The position numbers were made by a program, and so were the translations under genes. A stretch of 64,000 bases of DNA from Thermoleophilia bacterium (GTDB taxonomy: Bacteria; Actinomycetota; Thermoleophilia; Miltoncostaeales; Miltoncostaeaceae). This document shows positions 37,794 to 47,045 of this stretch, piece after piece. The stretch is from assembly GCA_017882585.1 (NCBI GenBank), contig JADGPF010000078.1, forward strand, positions 1 through 64,000. The letters are read 5' to 3'. The notes below the pieces were generated by a model. That model was not told where the DNA came from. It searched no databases and was given only the letters and a program-made list of their open reading frames with translations. Numbering within the stretch: the first letter of the stretch is position 1; each line of letters starts with the position of its first letter.

Positions 37794-40159
37794 ACACGCC
37801 CCCGGTGCGCGTGCATATCGGGCCGTGCCGTGCCGGGTTCCGGCCGCGCGCCGAGTGGGTACTGGGCATCATCGTGGGCGCTTTGGGCCGCACGATGCAC
37901 GTCACGGACGGTCCCGCCGACCTCGTGTACTCGCCGGACGCGCCGGAGACGGGAGTCTGGATCCCGGCCGACAGCCGCGCGCAGGAGTTTTTTGAACAAT
38001 CCACAGCCTTTTCCACAAAACGAGCCCATTTTGTGCACGGAGCGCCAAGTCTGTTCGGCCCCTGCGCTCCCTCGGCGGCGATCGATGCCGACATCGTGGC
38101 GAGCGCGTTCCACCTTCTGGTGCGCTGGGACGAGTACCGCGTCGACACGCGCGATCGCTTCGGCCGACTGCCGTTCGGCGCGTCAACCTTTGGCCAGGTT
38201 GCCGGCCTTGACCCGCTCGACCCCCCTGTCGAGCGCTATATCGGGCTGATCGCCGACGCGCTGGGGATCGATCGGCCGACCGGCTGGCAGGTCTACCTGA
38301 CCAACGACATCGACGACCTGCGTATGCGCACGCCCCATATGCTGACCAAACTGGGCAAGCAGACGCACTCGCTGCCACCCGGCGGAGCTGCCGCGCTGGT
38401 CGGCACCGATCCGTGGAACAACGTCGCAGATCTGCTGTGGAGTCTGTCGCGGCGCGGACTCGCCTCGACGGTCTTTCTGATCGGCAGGCATACGGATCCG
38501 CACGACGGCAGCCCCGCTCGGGCCTACCGCCTCCAGCGTGCCCGTATGGCACGGGCCGTCCGGGGCGCCGGCGGAGAGGTGGCCCTGCACACGTCGTTTG
38601 GCGGTGCCGACGCCCGCGATGCGTTCATGGCGGAACTGTCAGGTTTCGAAGCGGAGATCGGGGGCATCGTCCAGGGGGCCCGAGCGCATTACCTGCGATT
38701 CCGCTATCACGAGACGCCGGCCTGGATCGAATCCGCCGGGCTGAGTTACGAGGCGTCGTCGGGATGGCATGAGCGACCGGGTTTCGCATGCGGTATCGCA
38801 CGCCCCTTCTCGCCGTGGATTCTCGGCGATGAGCGCCCCGCACGAATTGAGCTCATCCCACTCGCGCTGTCGGACTGGAACCTTTGGGCCGCCCAGGGTC
38901 TGAACGCCGACGACGGGCTCGACGCCGCCAAGCGAACGGTCGAGGTCGTCCGCCGTCACGGCGGGGCCGCGGCCGTGCTGTGGCACAACAGTGCGCTCGC
39001 CGACCCTCGGGCGCCCGGATACGGGCAGGTGTGGAACGACTTGCTGGATTCGCTGATCGACGACGGCGCACGCCTGGGGCCGATCTGGCCCCAACCGATG
39101 CCCGCAGGCGCCGACCTCACGGGGCGGCGGATCTTGCATCTGACCAGCGTTCATCGCCCGCGCGATGTCCGAATCCTGCACAAACACGCCAATGCCGCCG
39201 CACGCGCGGGAGCGCAGGCCGAAGTACTGGGACTGCGCGAGCCTGCCGGGCGCGCAGCGCGCATCGGGGCCGGTTGGCGGCTGGTCCGGCTCGCGCGCCG
39301 CGCGCGGGCCGATCTTTACCACGTCCACGATCCGGAACTGCTTCCCGCAGCGCTGTGGCTGCGAATGACCTCCGGCAAGCCGGTGGTGTACGACGTCCAC
39401 GAGTACTTGGGCGAGACCGTCCGCACCAAGCAGTGGCTGCCGGCACCGATCCGGCGCCCGCTGGCCGCCATCGTCAGCCGTCTCGAACGGACCGCCGGTG
39501 CGCACTGCGATGCGGTCGTCGGCGTCAATGAGGACCTCGCCGCCCGCTTTGCCCTCGCCGGTGCCCACCGGGTGCGAGCGGTGACCAACGCCCCCTGGGG
39601 CGAGGACTTCCCCGTGCCAGGCCCGTGCCTGGAGCCCGTCGTGCTCTACGTGGGCGGGCTGGCACCGCTACGCGGCCTCGAGGTGATGCGCACCGCGTCC
39701 GGACTCCTGACGACCCCGGGTGCTCGGGTGCTGCTCGCGGGACCGGGCGATCCGGGCGAGCTGCCCGACGCCGTGACGTACCTCGGTGTCGTCGACCACT
39801 CCGAGGTACCCGAACTGCTCGCGCACGCCGCGGTTGCCTGGATCCCACTTCAGGTGCACGAGAACTACGCACGCGCAGTTCCGACAAAGCTCGTCGAAGC
39901 GATGGCCGCCGCGCGCCCTGTGGTCGCAAGCGATTTCGGCCGCATGGGGGCGATCGTCCGCCAGAGCGGCTGCGGCATTCTGGTGCCTGCAGCAGACCCG
40001 GCGGCCCACGCGGCAGCCATCGATCGTCTCTTGGGGGACCGGGCGCTGGCGGCCGAAATGGGGGCCGCGGGTCGACGCGCGTTCGACGCCGGTCTCTCGT
40101 TTGAGCGCCAAGCCGACCGCCTCACAAGCCTCTACGCTGAGGTGCTCGAGGACCGCTAG
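37790..40159 (+). CDS. Fusion protein: polysaccharide deacetylase-like N-terminus plus GT4 C-terminus
   Basis: YLTNDIDDLRMRTPHMLTKLG, GGEVALHTSFGGADARDAF, ARAHYLRFRYHETPAWIESAGLSYEASSGWHERPGFACGIARPFSPW; then ILHLTSVHRPRDVRILHKHANAAARAGAQAEVLGL...VVYDVHEYLGETV...KLVEAMAAARPVVASDFG. Confidence 0.85.
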   Translation: MNTPPVRVHIGPCRAGFRPRAEWVLGIIVGALGRTMHVTDGPADLVYSPDAPETGVWIPADSRAQEFFEQSTAFSTKRAHFVHGAPSLFGPCAPSAAIDADIVASAFHLLVRWDEYRVDTRDRFGRLPFGASTFGQVAGLDPLDPPVERYIGLIADALGIDRPTGWQVYLTNDIDDLRMRTPHMLTKLGKQTHSLPPGGAAALVGTDPWNNVADLLWSLSRRGLASTVFLIGRHTDPHDGSPARAYRLQRARMARAVRGAGGEVALHTSFGGADARDAFMAELSGFEAEIGGIVQGARAHYLRFRYHETPAWIESAGLSYEASSGWHERPGFACGIARPFSPWILGDERPARIELIPLALSDWNLWAAQGLNADDGLDAAKRTVEVVRRHGGAAAVLWHNSALADPRAPGYGQVWNDLLDSLIDDGARLGPIWPQPMPAGADLTGRRILHLTSVHRPRDVRILHKHANAAARAGAQAEVLGLREPAGRAARIGAGWRLVRLARRARADLYHVHDPELLPAALWLRMTSGKPVVYDVHEYLGETVRTKQWLPAPIRRPLAAIVSRLERTAGAHCDAVVGVNEDLAARFALAGAHRVRAVTNAPWGEDFPVPGPCLEPVVLYVGGLAPLRGLEVMRTASGLLTTPGARVLLAGPGDPGELPDAVTYLGVVDHSEVPELLAHAAVAWIPLQVHENYARAVPTKLVEAMAAARPVVASDFGRMGAIVRQSGCGILVPAADPAAHAAAIDRLLGDRALAAEMGAAGRRAFDAGLSFERQADRLTSLYAEVLEDR

Positions 40160-40178
40160 GCGGGGGGACGGCCCCGCC
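40159..40178 (+). terminator. GC-rich hairpin GGCGGGG-ggacgg-CCCCGCC followed by TT
   Basis: 7-bp perfect stem at the stop codon of the fusion gene; very short T tract. Confidence 0.45.
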
Positions 40179-40236
40179 TTGGCCCGTGCCGCGCGCGCGC
40201 GCACGTCAAGCGAAAAGTGGGTAGCATCGCTCCGAC

Positions 40237-41076
40237 GTGGATCGGGAAATCACCATTCGCGACTACTTGAAAGTCGCGTGGAGCGGACGCTGGCTCATCC
40301 TCGCCACGACGGTGATCGGAATCATCATCGGCGTCGTCGTGTCGATTGCCCATAACGCGGCCTACAGCGCCACGGCGCGTGTCGGCCTCGGTCAGCCCAC
40401 GAGCGTCCAGGGCGTCCCGCTGCAGTCGCCGTTCACCAGCTCGCAGACGGTCGCCTCCGCAATCGACGTCACCGGGCTCGCGGACCAAACCGCGTTGGTA
40501 CTCGGAATTCCCCAATCCGAGGTCCGCGGCCACGTCCACGTGTCGACCCCGATCGGGGTAAGCCCGACGATCGTCGCGCCGCCGGTCGTGATCATCGCGG
40601 CCTCGAACGCCCACGCGAACACGGCCATCAGCATCGCCAACGGGTTTGCCAACCAACTCGTCCAGTCGACGAGCACACAAGTCGTGCAGGTAGAACGCAC
40701 CCTGACCAGCCAGGCCGCGCAGGCGCTTGTCCAACAGCACCAGCTGTCGGCCCGCATCGCCGCGCTGCAAGCCGGAGGGTCATCGAACCCCGGCGATGCG
40801 GTCGCGCTGGCCACGGACACGCAGTTGTTGGGCACCGCACAGACCAACGCCGCCAACGCACAACTTGCGCTCGCCCAGGTGCGGGCAACCGAAGCCCCGC
40901 AGATCCTGGCGCAGGCATACAGCGCAACGTCGTCGAATACGGCCCCAAAGCGCCTCCAATCCATCGTGCTCGCCGGGCTGATCGGGTTCCTGTTGGGCCT
41001 GATCGCAACATTCATCTGGCGCGGGAGCCCGGCTGCCCGCGCGGCTGAGCCTGAGGCAGGCCGGGACTCGTCGTAG
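40237..41076 (+). CDS. Wzz-like chain-length/polysaccharide co-polymerase
   Basis: ITIRDYLKVAWSGRWLILATTVIGIIIGVVVSIAHNAAYSATARV; C-terminal TM; no kinase domain. Confidence 0.8.
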   Translation: MDREITIRDYLKVAWSGRWLILATTVIGIIIGVVVSIAHNAAYSATARVGLGQPTSVQGVPLQSPFTSSQTVASAIDVTGLADQTALVLGIPQSEVRGHVHVSTPIGVSPTIVAPPVVIIAASNAHANTAISIANGFANQLVQSTSTQVVQVERTLTSQAAQALVQQHQLSARIAALQAGGSSNPGDAVALATDTQLLGTAQTNAANAQLALAQVRATEAPQILAQAYSATSSNTAPKRLQSIVLAGLIGFLLGLIATFIWRGSPAARAAEPEAGRDSS

Positions 41077-41174
41077 GGACACCACCCGGATCCTGGTATC
41101 GACGACGCACTCGCCATGCCGATCCGCACCCGAACTCCCCGGCAGTACCTCGATCGCGAACCGACCCCAACGCC

Positions 41175-42473
41175 ATGGACGCAACCCGACGTACCGACCG
41201 ACAGCGCCCGACACACAGGCGGCGCAACGTCGTGCTGGCGGTCGCAGGGGTACTGATCGTCGCCCTCGCGGTCGCCGCGTGGGCGCTCGTCGCCGGTTGG
41301 TTCGACCAAGGCTCCGTGCGCGGGACCACCAAGGGGTTCGTCCCGGCGGCGGTACCGGCGGCAAGCGCGAGCGCCCCGGCATGGCCGACGTTTGGAAACG
41401 CCCCGGAATCCACGCGATCCAACACCGCACTCAACGTGGCGTTGCCGTACACCACGCGCTGGGACGTCAATACCGGCTCGCTCGTCGAGCTCCCGCCGGT
41501 CATTGGGGGCGGCCGGGTGGTCGCCGGCACAAACCATGGCGTGGCGATCGCGCTCGATCTGCGCTCCGGCACGATCGACTGGCGCCACAAGCTCGGAGGG
41601 ACGGTCGCCGCCTCACCGGCGCTCACCGGGCTTGCAGGCACGGCAAGCGCGGGACAGCCGCAGCTTGACCTGTTTGCGACGATCGCGGGCGATCTGATCG
41701 CACTCGATCCCGCGTCAGGTCAGCAGGTTTGGAGCCTGTCGCTCGGGTCCTCCATCGAGACGTCCCCCCTGGTAGTCGGTGACGGCGTCTATGTCGGCAC
41801 GCGATCCGGCAAGGTCGTACGCGTGTCGCTCGCGACCCACCAGCCCGTGTGGACCGACACGGTCGCGGGCGCGGTCAAGGGCGCGATCGCCCGATCCGGC
41901 AGCAATGTGATCGTGGGCGACTACGGCGGCCATGTCAGCGCGCTCGCGCAATCCACGGGCCACGTCGTCTGGCGGACGACGAGCCCCGGCAAGGCCTTCC
42001 AGGGCCCTGGACGCTTCTACGCAGGACCGGCCGTCGCGTACGGAAGGGTGTACATCGGCAACGTCAACGGCCGGATCTTGGGTCTTGACGCGACGACCGG
42101 CGCGATCAACTGGGTCCGCGTCGTCAGCGACTGGGTGTACTCGAGCGCGGCGGTCGCCGACCGCGTGGTGTTTGAGGGCAGCTACAACCACAACCTCTAC
42201 GCTCTCGATGCGGTGACCGGGGACGTGATCTGGCACCGCGACCTCGGCCAGAAGATCTCCGGCTCTCCGTCGGTGCTCGGCGATCTCGTGTGGATCTCGA
42301 CGCTCGGCAAGCCCGTCAGCGCCGGCCACAGCTACGCCTTCGACATTCATACCGGGCGGCAAGTCGTCTTACGCCCGCTCGGCCGGTACGCCGCCGCGAT
42401 CGGGGTCGACGGCACCATCGTGGCCACCGGAGTCGACACCATCGCGGCGCTCACCCCGCACACCGCCCCGTGA
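41175..42473 (+). CDS. Membrane-anchored PQQ-like beta-propeller repeat protein
   Basis: Repeated blades: ALDLRSGTIDWRHKLGG, ALDPASGQQVWSLSLG, GLDATTGAINWVRVV, ALDAVTGDVIWHRDLG. Confidence 0.88.
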   Translation: MDATRRTDRQRPTHRRRNVVLAVAGVLIVALAVAAWALVAGWFDQGSVRGTTKGFVPAAVPAASASAPAWPTFGNAPESTRSNTALNVALPYTTRWDVNTGSLVELPPVIGGGRVVAGTNHGVAIALDLRSGTIDWRHKLGGTVAASPALTGLAGTASAGQPQLDLFATIAGDLIALDPASGQQVWSLSLGSSIETSPLVVGDGVYVGTRSGKVVRVSLATHQPVWTDTVAGAVKGAIARSGSNVIVGDYGGHVSALAQSTGHVVWRTTSPGKAFQGPGRFYAGPAVAYGRVYIGNVNGRILGLDATTGAINWVRVVSDWVYSSAAVADRVVFEGSYNHNLYALDAVTGDVIWHRDLGQKISGSPSVLGDLVWISTLGKPVSAGHSYAFDIHTGRQVVLRPLGRYAAAIGVDGTIVATGVDTIAALTPHTAP

Positions 42474-44029
42474 CGACAACGCGCCTCGCCCGCGCCGCTA
42501 CGGCGGTCGCGGTATTCACCATGATCTCCCGCCTGCTCGGCCTCGCCCGCGAGATCGTCATGGCGGGCTCCTACGGCACCACCGCCGCGACCGACGGATT
42601 CGTCGACGCACTATTGCTGGTAAACCTCGTCGCCGCGGTCGTACTGTACGCCGTCATCACGGTGGTGATCCCGACGTTCGCCGCCGAACGCGAGCGCACG
42701 AACGAGCAGTCCGCTTGGCAGTTGGTCTGGGCCTACGCGGCCTGGGTCTCGCTGGCGCTGATCGCGATGACGGCATTCATCGCGATCTTTCCCCAGGTTC
42801 CAACCGCGCTGTACCACCTCGATCCGACCCGCGCGGCCATTACCGCACAGCTCGTACGGATCATGGCGCCGGCGCTGCTGCTGCAGGGCATTGCCGCGCT
42901 TCTGACCGCGCTGCTGCAGATCTACAACAAGTTCGCCGTCCCCGCCGCCGTCGGCATCGCCTTCAACGTCGGCATCATCGTCGGCATCATCGTCGGGCGC
43001 GGGAGCATCGGAATCGAGGCAGCCGCGTGGGGTGTGTCCATCGGCGCTCTGTTGCAGGTGCTCCTGCAAATGCCGCAGTTTCTTCGCCTCCGCCGCGGAG
43101 TCCAGCTCAAACCGGTCTTCACGCACCCCGGCCTGACGGCCGTGCTCATCACGTCCATCCCCGTGGCCGTCGCATCGGTGTTGCAGCAGATCAATTCCTT
43201 CACGGACAAGCTGTTTGCGTCATCGCTCGAAGCCGGGCGCGTCACCGCACTCCAGTACGCCAATAGCCTCGGCGCGGCGCCGCGCGCAGCATTGCTCATG
43301 CCGGTCCTGATGCCGCTGTTCCCGTTCGTCGCCAAGCTCATCGCCGAGGGCCGGGACGATGAGGCCCTGCGGGGCATCGACCGCATCAACGGGCTGCTTG
43401 CGCTGACTGCGGTCCCGGCAGGCTTTCTCATCGCGCTGTATGCGACCGAGACCACACAGCTGCTGCTCGGCCGAGGCCAATGCGGCGAGGTCTGTGTTCA
43501 CCAGACCGCGACGCCCCTTGCCTGGTACGCGCTCGCGACGCTCGGAGCCTTCTTGACGATGTTCCTCAATCGCGCACTGGCCGCGGCACACCTGCAGCGT
43601 GAGATCCTCGTCGCGACGGTCGTCTCGGTCGTCGTGACGATCGTGCTCGACCTGATCCTGCTCCAGCCCCTTGCCCAGGGCGGAATCGCCCTCGCGTCGC
43701 TCCTCGGCATCTACCTGAACGTCGCCATCTACCTGTGGTATCTGCGCCGGCGCTTTCCGGGATTCAACCTCAAGGGCTTGGCGCGACAGCAGGGCCGCAT
43801 CATCCTTTGCGGAGTGATCTGCGTCATGGTGGCGCTCGGGGCCAACCAGATCTGGCCGACAGACGGCTTGAAGTCGCCTGCCCTGATCGCGCCATTGCTG
43901 ACCAAGGTGGCGCTGGCGCTGGTCGCATACGTCGTCGCCGCCCGGTTCTTCGCGCGACCCGAGCTCCGTGATGTCGTACGCATCACCAAGGCCCTGTTCC
44001 ATCGACAGCGGCCATCGATTCCCGCGTGA
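42470..44029 (+). CDS. MurJ/MviN-like lipid flippase
   Basis: AVFTMISRLLGLAREIVMAGSYGTTAATDGFVDALLLVNLV. Confidence 0.88.
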   Translation: MTTTRLARAATAVAVFTMISRLLGLAREIVMAGSYGTTAATDGFVDALLLVNLVAAVVLYAVITVVIPTFAAERERTNEQSAWQLVWAYAAWVSLALIAMTAFIAIFPQVPTALYHLDPTRAAITAQLVRIMAPALLLQGIAALLTALLQIYNKFAVPAAVGIAFNVGIIVGIIVGRGSIGIEAAAWGVSIGALLQVLLQMPQFLRLRRGVQLKPVFTHPGLTAVLITSIPVAVASVLQQINSFTDKLFASSLEAGRVTALQYANSLGAAPRAALLMPVLMPLFPFVAKLIAEGRDDEALRGIDRINGLLALTAVPAGFLIALYATETTQLLLGRGQCGEVCVHQTATPLAWYALATLGAFLTMFLNRALAAAHLQREILVATVVSVVVTIVLDLILLQPLAQGGIALASLLGIYLNVAIYLWYLRRRFPGFNLKGLARQQGRIILCGVICVMVALGANQIWPTDGLKSPALIAPLLTKVALALVAYVVAARFFARPELRDVVRITKALFHRQRPSIPA

Positions 44030-44970
44030 TGAGCGACACGCGCCCTGCGGGAGTCGCCGCATCGGCCCGCAACGTGGTCAAGCGCTACGGACGGCGGCTG
44101 GCGGTCGATGGCATCAGCTTCGACATCGCCGTGGGTCAGTGCTTCGGTCTGCTCGGCCCCAACGGAGCCGGCAAATCGACGACGATGCGCATGATGTCCT
44201 GCCTGACTTCCCGCGACGGCGGCGACCTGCAGGTACTCGGGCGCGACCCCGATCGTGAGCCGCGGGCACTCAAGCAACGGCTCGGTGTCGTCGCCCAAGA
44301 CATCAACCTCGATCTCGAGCTGACCGTCCGCGAGAACCTGTTGATCTACGCGCGCTACTTTGCGCTCTCCCGGACCGATGCGCATCGTCGTGCCGCCACG
44401 CTGCTGGAGTTCGTTCAGCTCACCGAGCGCAGCGATGAGGCCGTCGAGCGGTTGTCCGGGGGCATGCAGCGCCGCCTGCAGATCGCGCGCGCCCTGATCA
44501 ACGAACCCGAGCTCATCCTGCTCGACGAGCCAACGACCGGACTCGATCCTCAGGCGCGTCACGCCGTCTGGGACCGACTTCGCCAGTTGCGCCAGCGCGG
44601 TGCAACATTGGTACTGACCACCCATTACATGGATGAAGCCGAGCAGCTGTGCGACCGCATCGTGATTATGGACGAGGGCCGCATCATTCGCGACGGACCG
44701 CCCGCAGAGCTGGTACGGAGCGACGTCGGGCGCGAGGTGCTCGAGCTGCGCATGTCCTCCGAGAACCGGGCACGCCTCACCACGCTCAACATCCCGGATG
44801 CGACCGTTCAGATCGACGGCGACCTGGTCCAGATCGCGGGGCAGGACGCGGAGGCCCTGCACGAGCGGCTGCGCCGTGAGGGCATCGCGGGCGACCTGCA
44901 GTCAGCGCGCCGAGCGACGCTCGAAGACGTCTTCCTGCGGATCACCGGACGGCACCTGCGCGACGACTAG
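44026..44970 (+). CDS. ABC transporter ATP-binding protein
   Basis: Walker A GPNGAGKST; LSGGMQRRLQIARALI; Walker B LILLDEPTTGLD. Confidence 0.96.
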   Translation: MMSDTRPAGVAASARNVVKRYGRRLAVDGISFDIAVGQCFGLLGPNGAGKSTTMRMMSCLTSRDGGDLQVLGRDPDREPRALKQRLGVVAQDINLDLELTVRENLLIYARYFALSRTDAHRRAATLLEFVQLTERSDEAVERLSGGMQRRLQIARALINEPELILLDEPTTGLDPQARHAVWDRLRQLRQRGATLVLTTHYMDEAEQLCDRIVIMDEGRIIRDGPPAELVRSDVGREVLELRMSSENRARLTTLNIPDATVQIDGDLVQIAGQDAEALHERLRREGIAGDLQSARRATLEDVFLRITGRHLRDD

Positions 44971-45797
44971 GCCGGTGGCGCCAGCGAGTCGTCAGATTGG
45001 TTTGGCGGCGTGCCCTCGAGCCACGCCCCGCGCTGCCAGACCAGCGGACGGCCGAACAACGACGCCAACCAGATGCCGATCACATACAGGCCGATCATCG
45101 GCATCATGATCAGCAACATGCTGAACGGGTCGCCGGTCGGCAAAAATGCTGCAATCGCTGCAATTCCGACGATAGCCAGTCGCCAGTGCTTGCGATACAT
45201 GGCGGGCGTGACGAGGCCCATCCGTGCAAACGCCGCCATCGCCAGCGGAACCTCAAAGGTCAGGCCCGCCATCAAGAGCAACGTGGCGACGAAGCCGAAG
45301 TAGTCTTGGGCGCGCACCTGGCTGGTGAACTGGCTGCCGCCGAAACCCAGGAAGAACCGCAGGGCGATCGGCAAGACGATGTAGTAGCCAAACAGCACGC
45401 CGCCGAGAAACAGCGCCGACACGGCCGCCACGACGGCGAGCATGCGGCGGCGGCTATGCCGCCCGACCGCGGGAATCACAAACGCATAGACCTGGTAGAG
45501 CCACACCGGCAGCGTGATCAGGATCGACGCCCACAGGCAGACTTCCATGATCGTGATGAATGGCTCGGTCGGGGCAAGCGTGATCAAGCCAAAGTGACGC
45601 TGTTCCGGAGGCAGCGGGCGGATCAGCAGGTGCAGGATCTCCGTACGGCGGACGTACGCCACGATGAAGGCGACGACCAGCGCGGCGATCGAGACGATCA
45701 GGCGGCGGCGGAGTTCGCTGAGATGGTCGACGATCGACAGTCGCTCATCGGGCGCCACCGTTCGCAGCCCGAGTGGCATGCGAAAACGTGAGTTCAT
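44967..45797 (-). CDS. tatC: Sec-independent protein translocase TatC
   Basis: SIVDHLSELRRRLIVSIAALVVAFIVAY; APTEPFITIMEVCLWASILITLPVWLYQVYAFVIPA. Confidence 0.96.
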   Translation of the reverse strand: MNSRFRMPLGLRTVAPDERLSIVDHLSELRRRLIVSIAALVVAFIVAYVRRTEILHLLIRPLPPEQRHFGLITLAPTEPFITIMEVCLWASILITLPVWLYQVYAFVIPAVGRHSRRRMLAVVAAVSALFLGGVLFGYYIVLPIALRFFLGFGGSQFTSQVRAQDYFGFVATLLLMAGLTFEVPLAMAAFARMGLVTPAMYRKHWRLAIVGIAAIAAFLPTGDPFSMLLIMMPMIGLYVIGIWLASLFGRPLVWQRGAWLEGTPPNQSDDSLAPPA

Positions 45798-46011
45798 CGG
45801 TTGCTCATGATGTGTGTGCCAGCAACGGCGCGCGCGACCCAAACGACGCTATCGGCACGAGGATCGAATGCAGGGCCAGGCCTCCAACGGTCGCGGCCGC
45901 GAGGTGTGCCGACAACGCAGCATAGGGTAGCCCGTGCGGGGCCCACAGACCAACGTGGGAATCGGCTGGTACTGTCGATCACGGTTACGAGGGACTACCT
46001 GACGAGGGCCG

Positions 46012-46296
46012 ATGACTTCCGATCCACAATCGGGCTACGTGATCCGCCAGATGCGCGACGCCATTCTGGATACGGATTTGAAATTAATGCAACTGATCAA
46101 CCAACGGCTCACCCTGGTCCGGCGTCTGCGCACGTACAAGGAAGACCAGGGCATCCCCTTCGTCGATCCCGAGCGCGAGCGCTGGATGCACCAGTACCTT
46201 CAGGGCGCCAACCGTGGTCCGCTCTCCGCGACGGGCCTGGACGCGATCTACGACCAAGTGCTTGAGCTGACCAAGCAGGAGACCGCCGACGATTAG
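46012..46296 (+). CDS. Chorismate mutase type II domain protein
   Basis: MRDAILDTDLKLMQLINQRLTLVRRLRTYKEDQGIPFVDPERERWM. Confidence 0.82.
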   Translation: MTSDPQSGYVIRQMRDAILDTDLKLMQLINQRLTLVRRLRTYKEDQGIPFVDPERERWMHQYLQGANRGPLSATGLDAIYDQVLELTKQETADD

Positions 46297-46766
46297 GCGG
46301 CGAAGTCGTCCGGCGTCACGTCGTCGAGGAATTCCTTAAAGCGCTCAACCACCTCGTCCGTGTCGTCGACGTCTTCGTCGAACTCGAGCGCGCTGTCCTC
46401 GATGACCTTGTCATCGACGAAGATCGGCGCGTCGACGCGGACCGCGAGCGCCAGGGCATCCGACGGGCGGGAATCGATCTCGATCTCGCCCGACTCCGCG
46501 CGGAGCGTGATGAGCGCCATGAACGTGTTGTCCCGCAGCTCGGTCACGGTGACCCTCGAGACTTCCGCGTTGAGCTGGCGCACCATGTCCGACAGCAGGT
46601 CGTGGGTCATCGGGCGCGGCGTCTCGACGCCTTGCAGCTTCATGAGGATGGCCGTCGCCTCGGTGCTGCCGATCCAGATGGGCAGGAACTTGTTCCCCGC
46701 CTGGGTCTTCAGGAGCACAATCGGCTGTTTGCCGACCATGTCGAAGCTCACACCGTAAATGCTCAT
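46293..46766 (-). CDS. Bifunctional nuclease family protein (DUF151)
   Basis: LPIWIGSTEATAILMKLQGVETPRPMTHDLL; SRPSDALALAVRVDAPIFV. Confidence 0.93.
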   Translation of the reverse strand: MSIYGVSFDMVGKQPIVLLKTQAGNKFLPIWIGSTEATAILMKLQGVETPRPMTHDLLSDMVRQLNAEVSRVTVTELRDNTFMALITLRAESGEIEIDSRPSDALALAVRVDAPIFVDDKVIEDSALEFDEDVDDTDEVVERFKEFLDDVTPDDFAA

Positions 46767-46936
46767 CTCCTGCACAACGCCTCGCTTTGATCGGTCCGTG
46801 GCAACCCTCCAGACCACCGGACTCATGATAATCCCACCGCACCGCACCGCGTCCGACACCCGTCACTACTCGCGGCGTGGCAGTCGGCATGGCCGTTCCC
46901 CTCACTGGTTGCTAGGATCGCCAACGCCGCGCGCGT

Positions 46937-47010
<74 letters not shown>

Positions 47011-47045
47011 CTCATTCGCGGTTCCACGGTCACCTCGGAGGCCGC

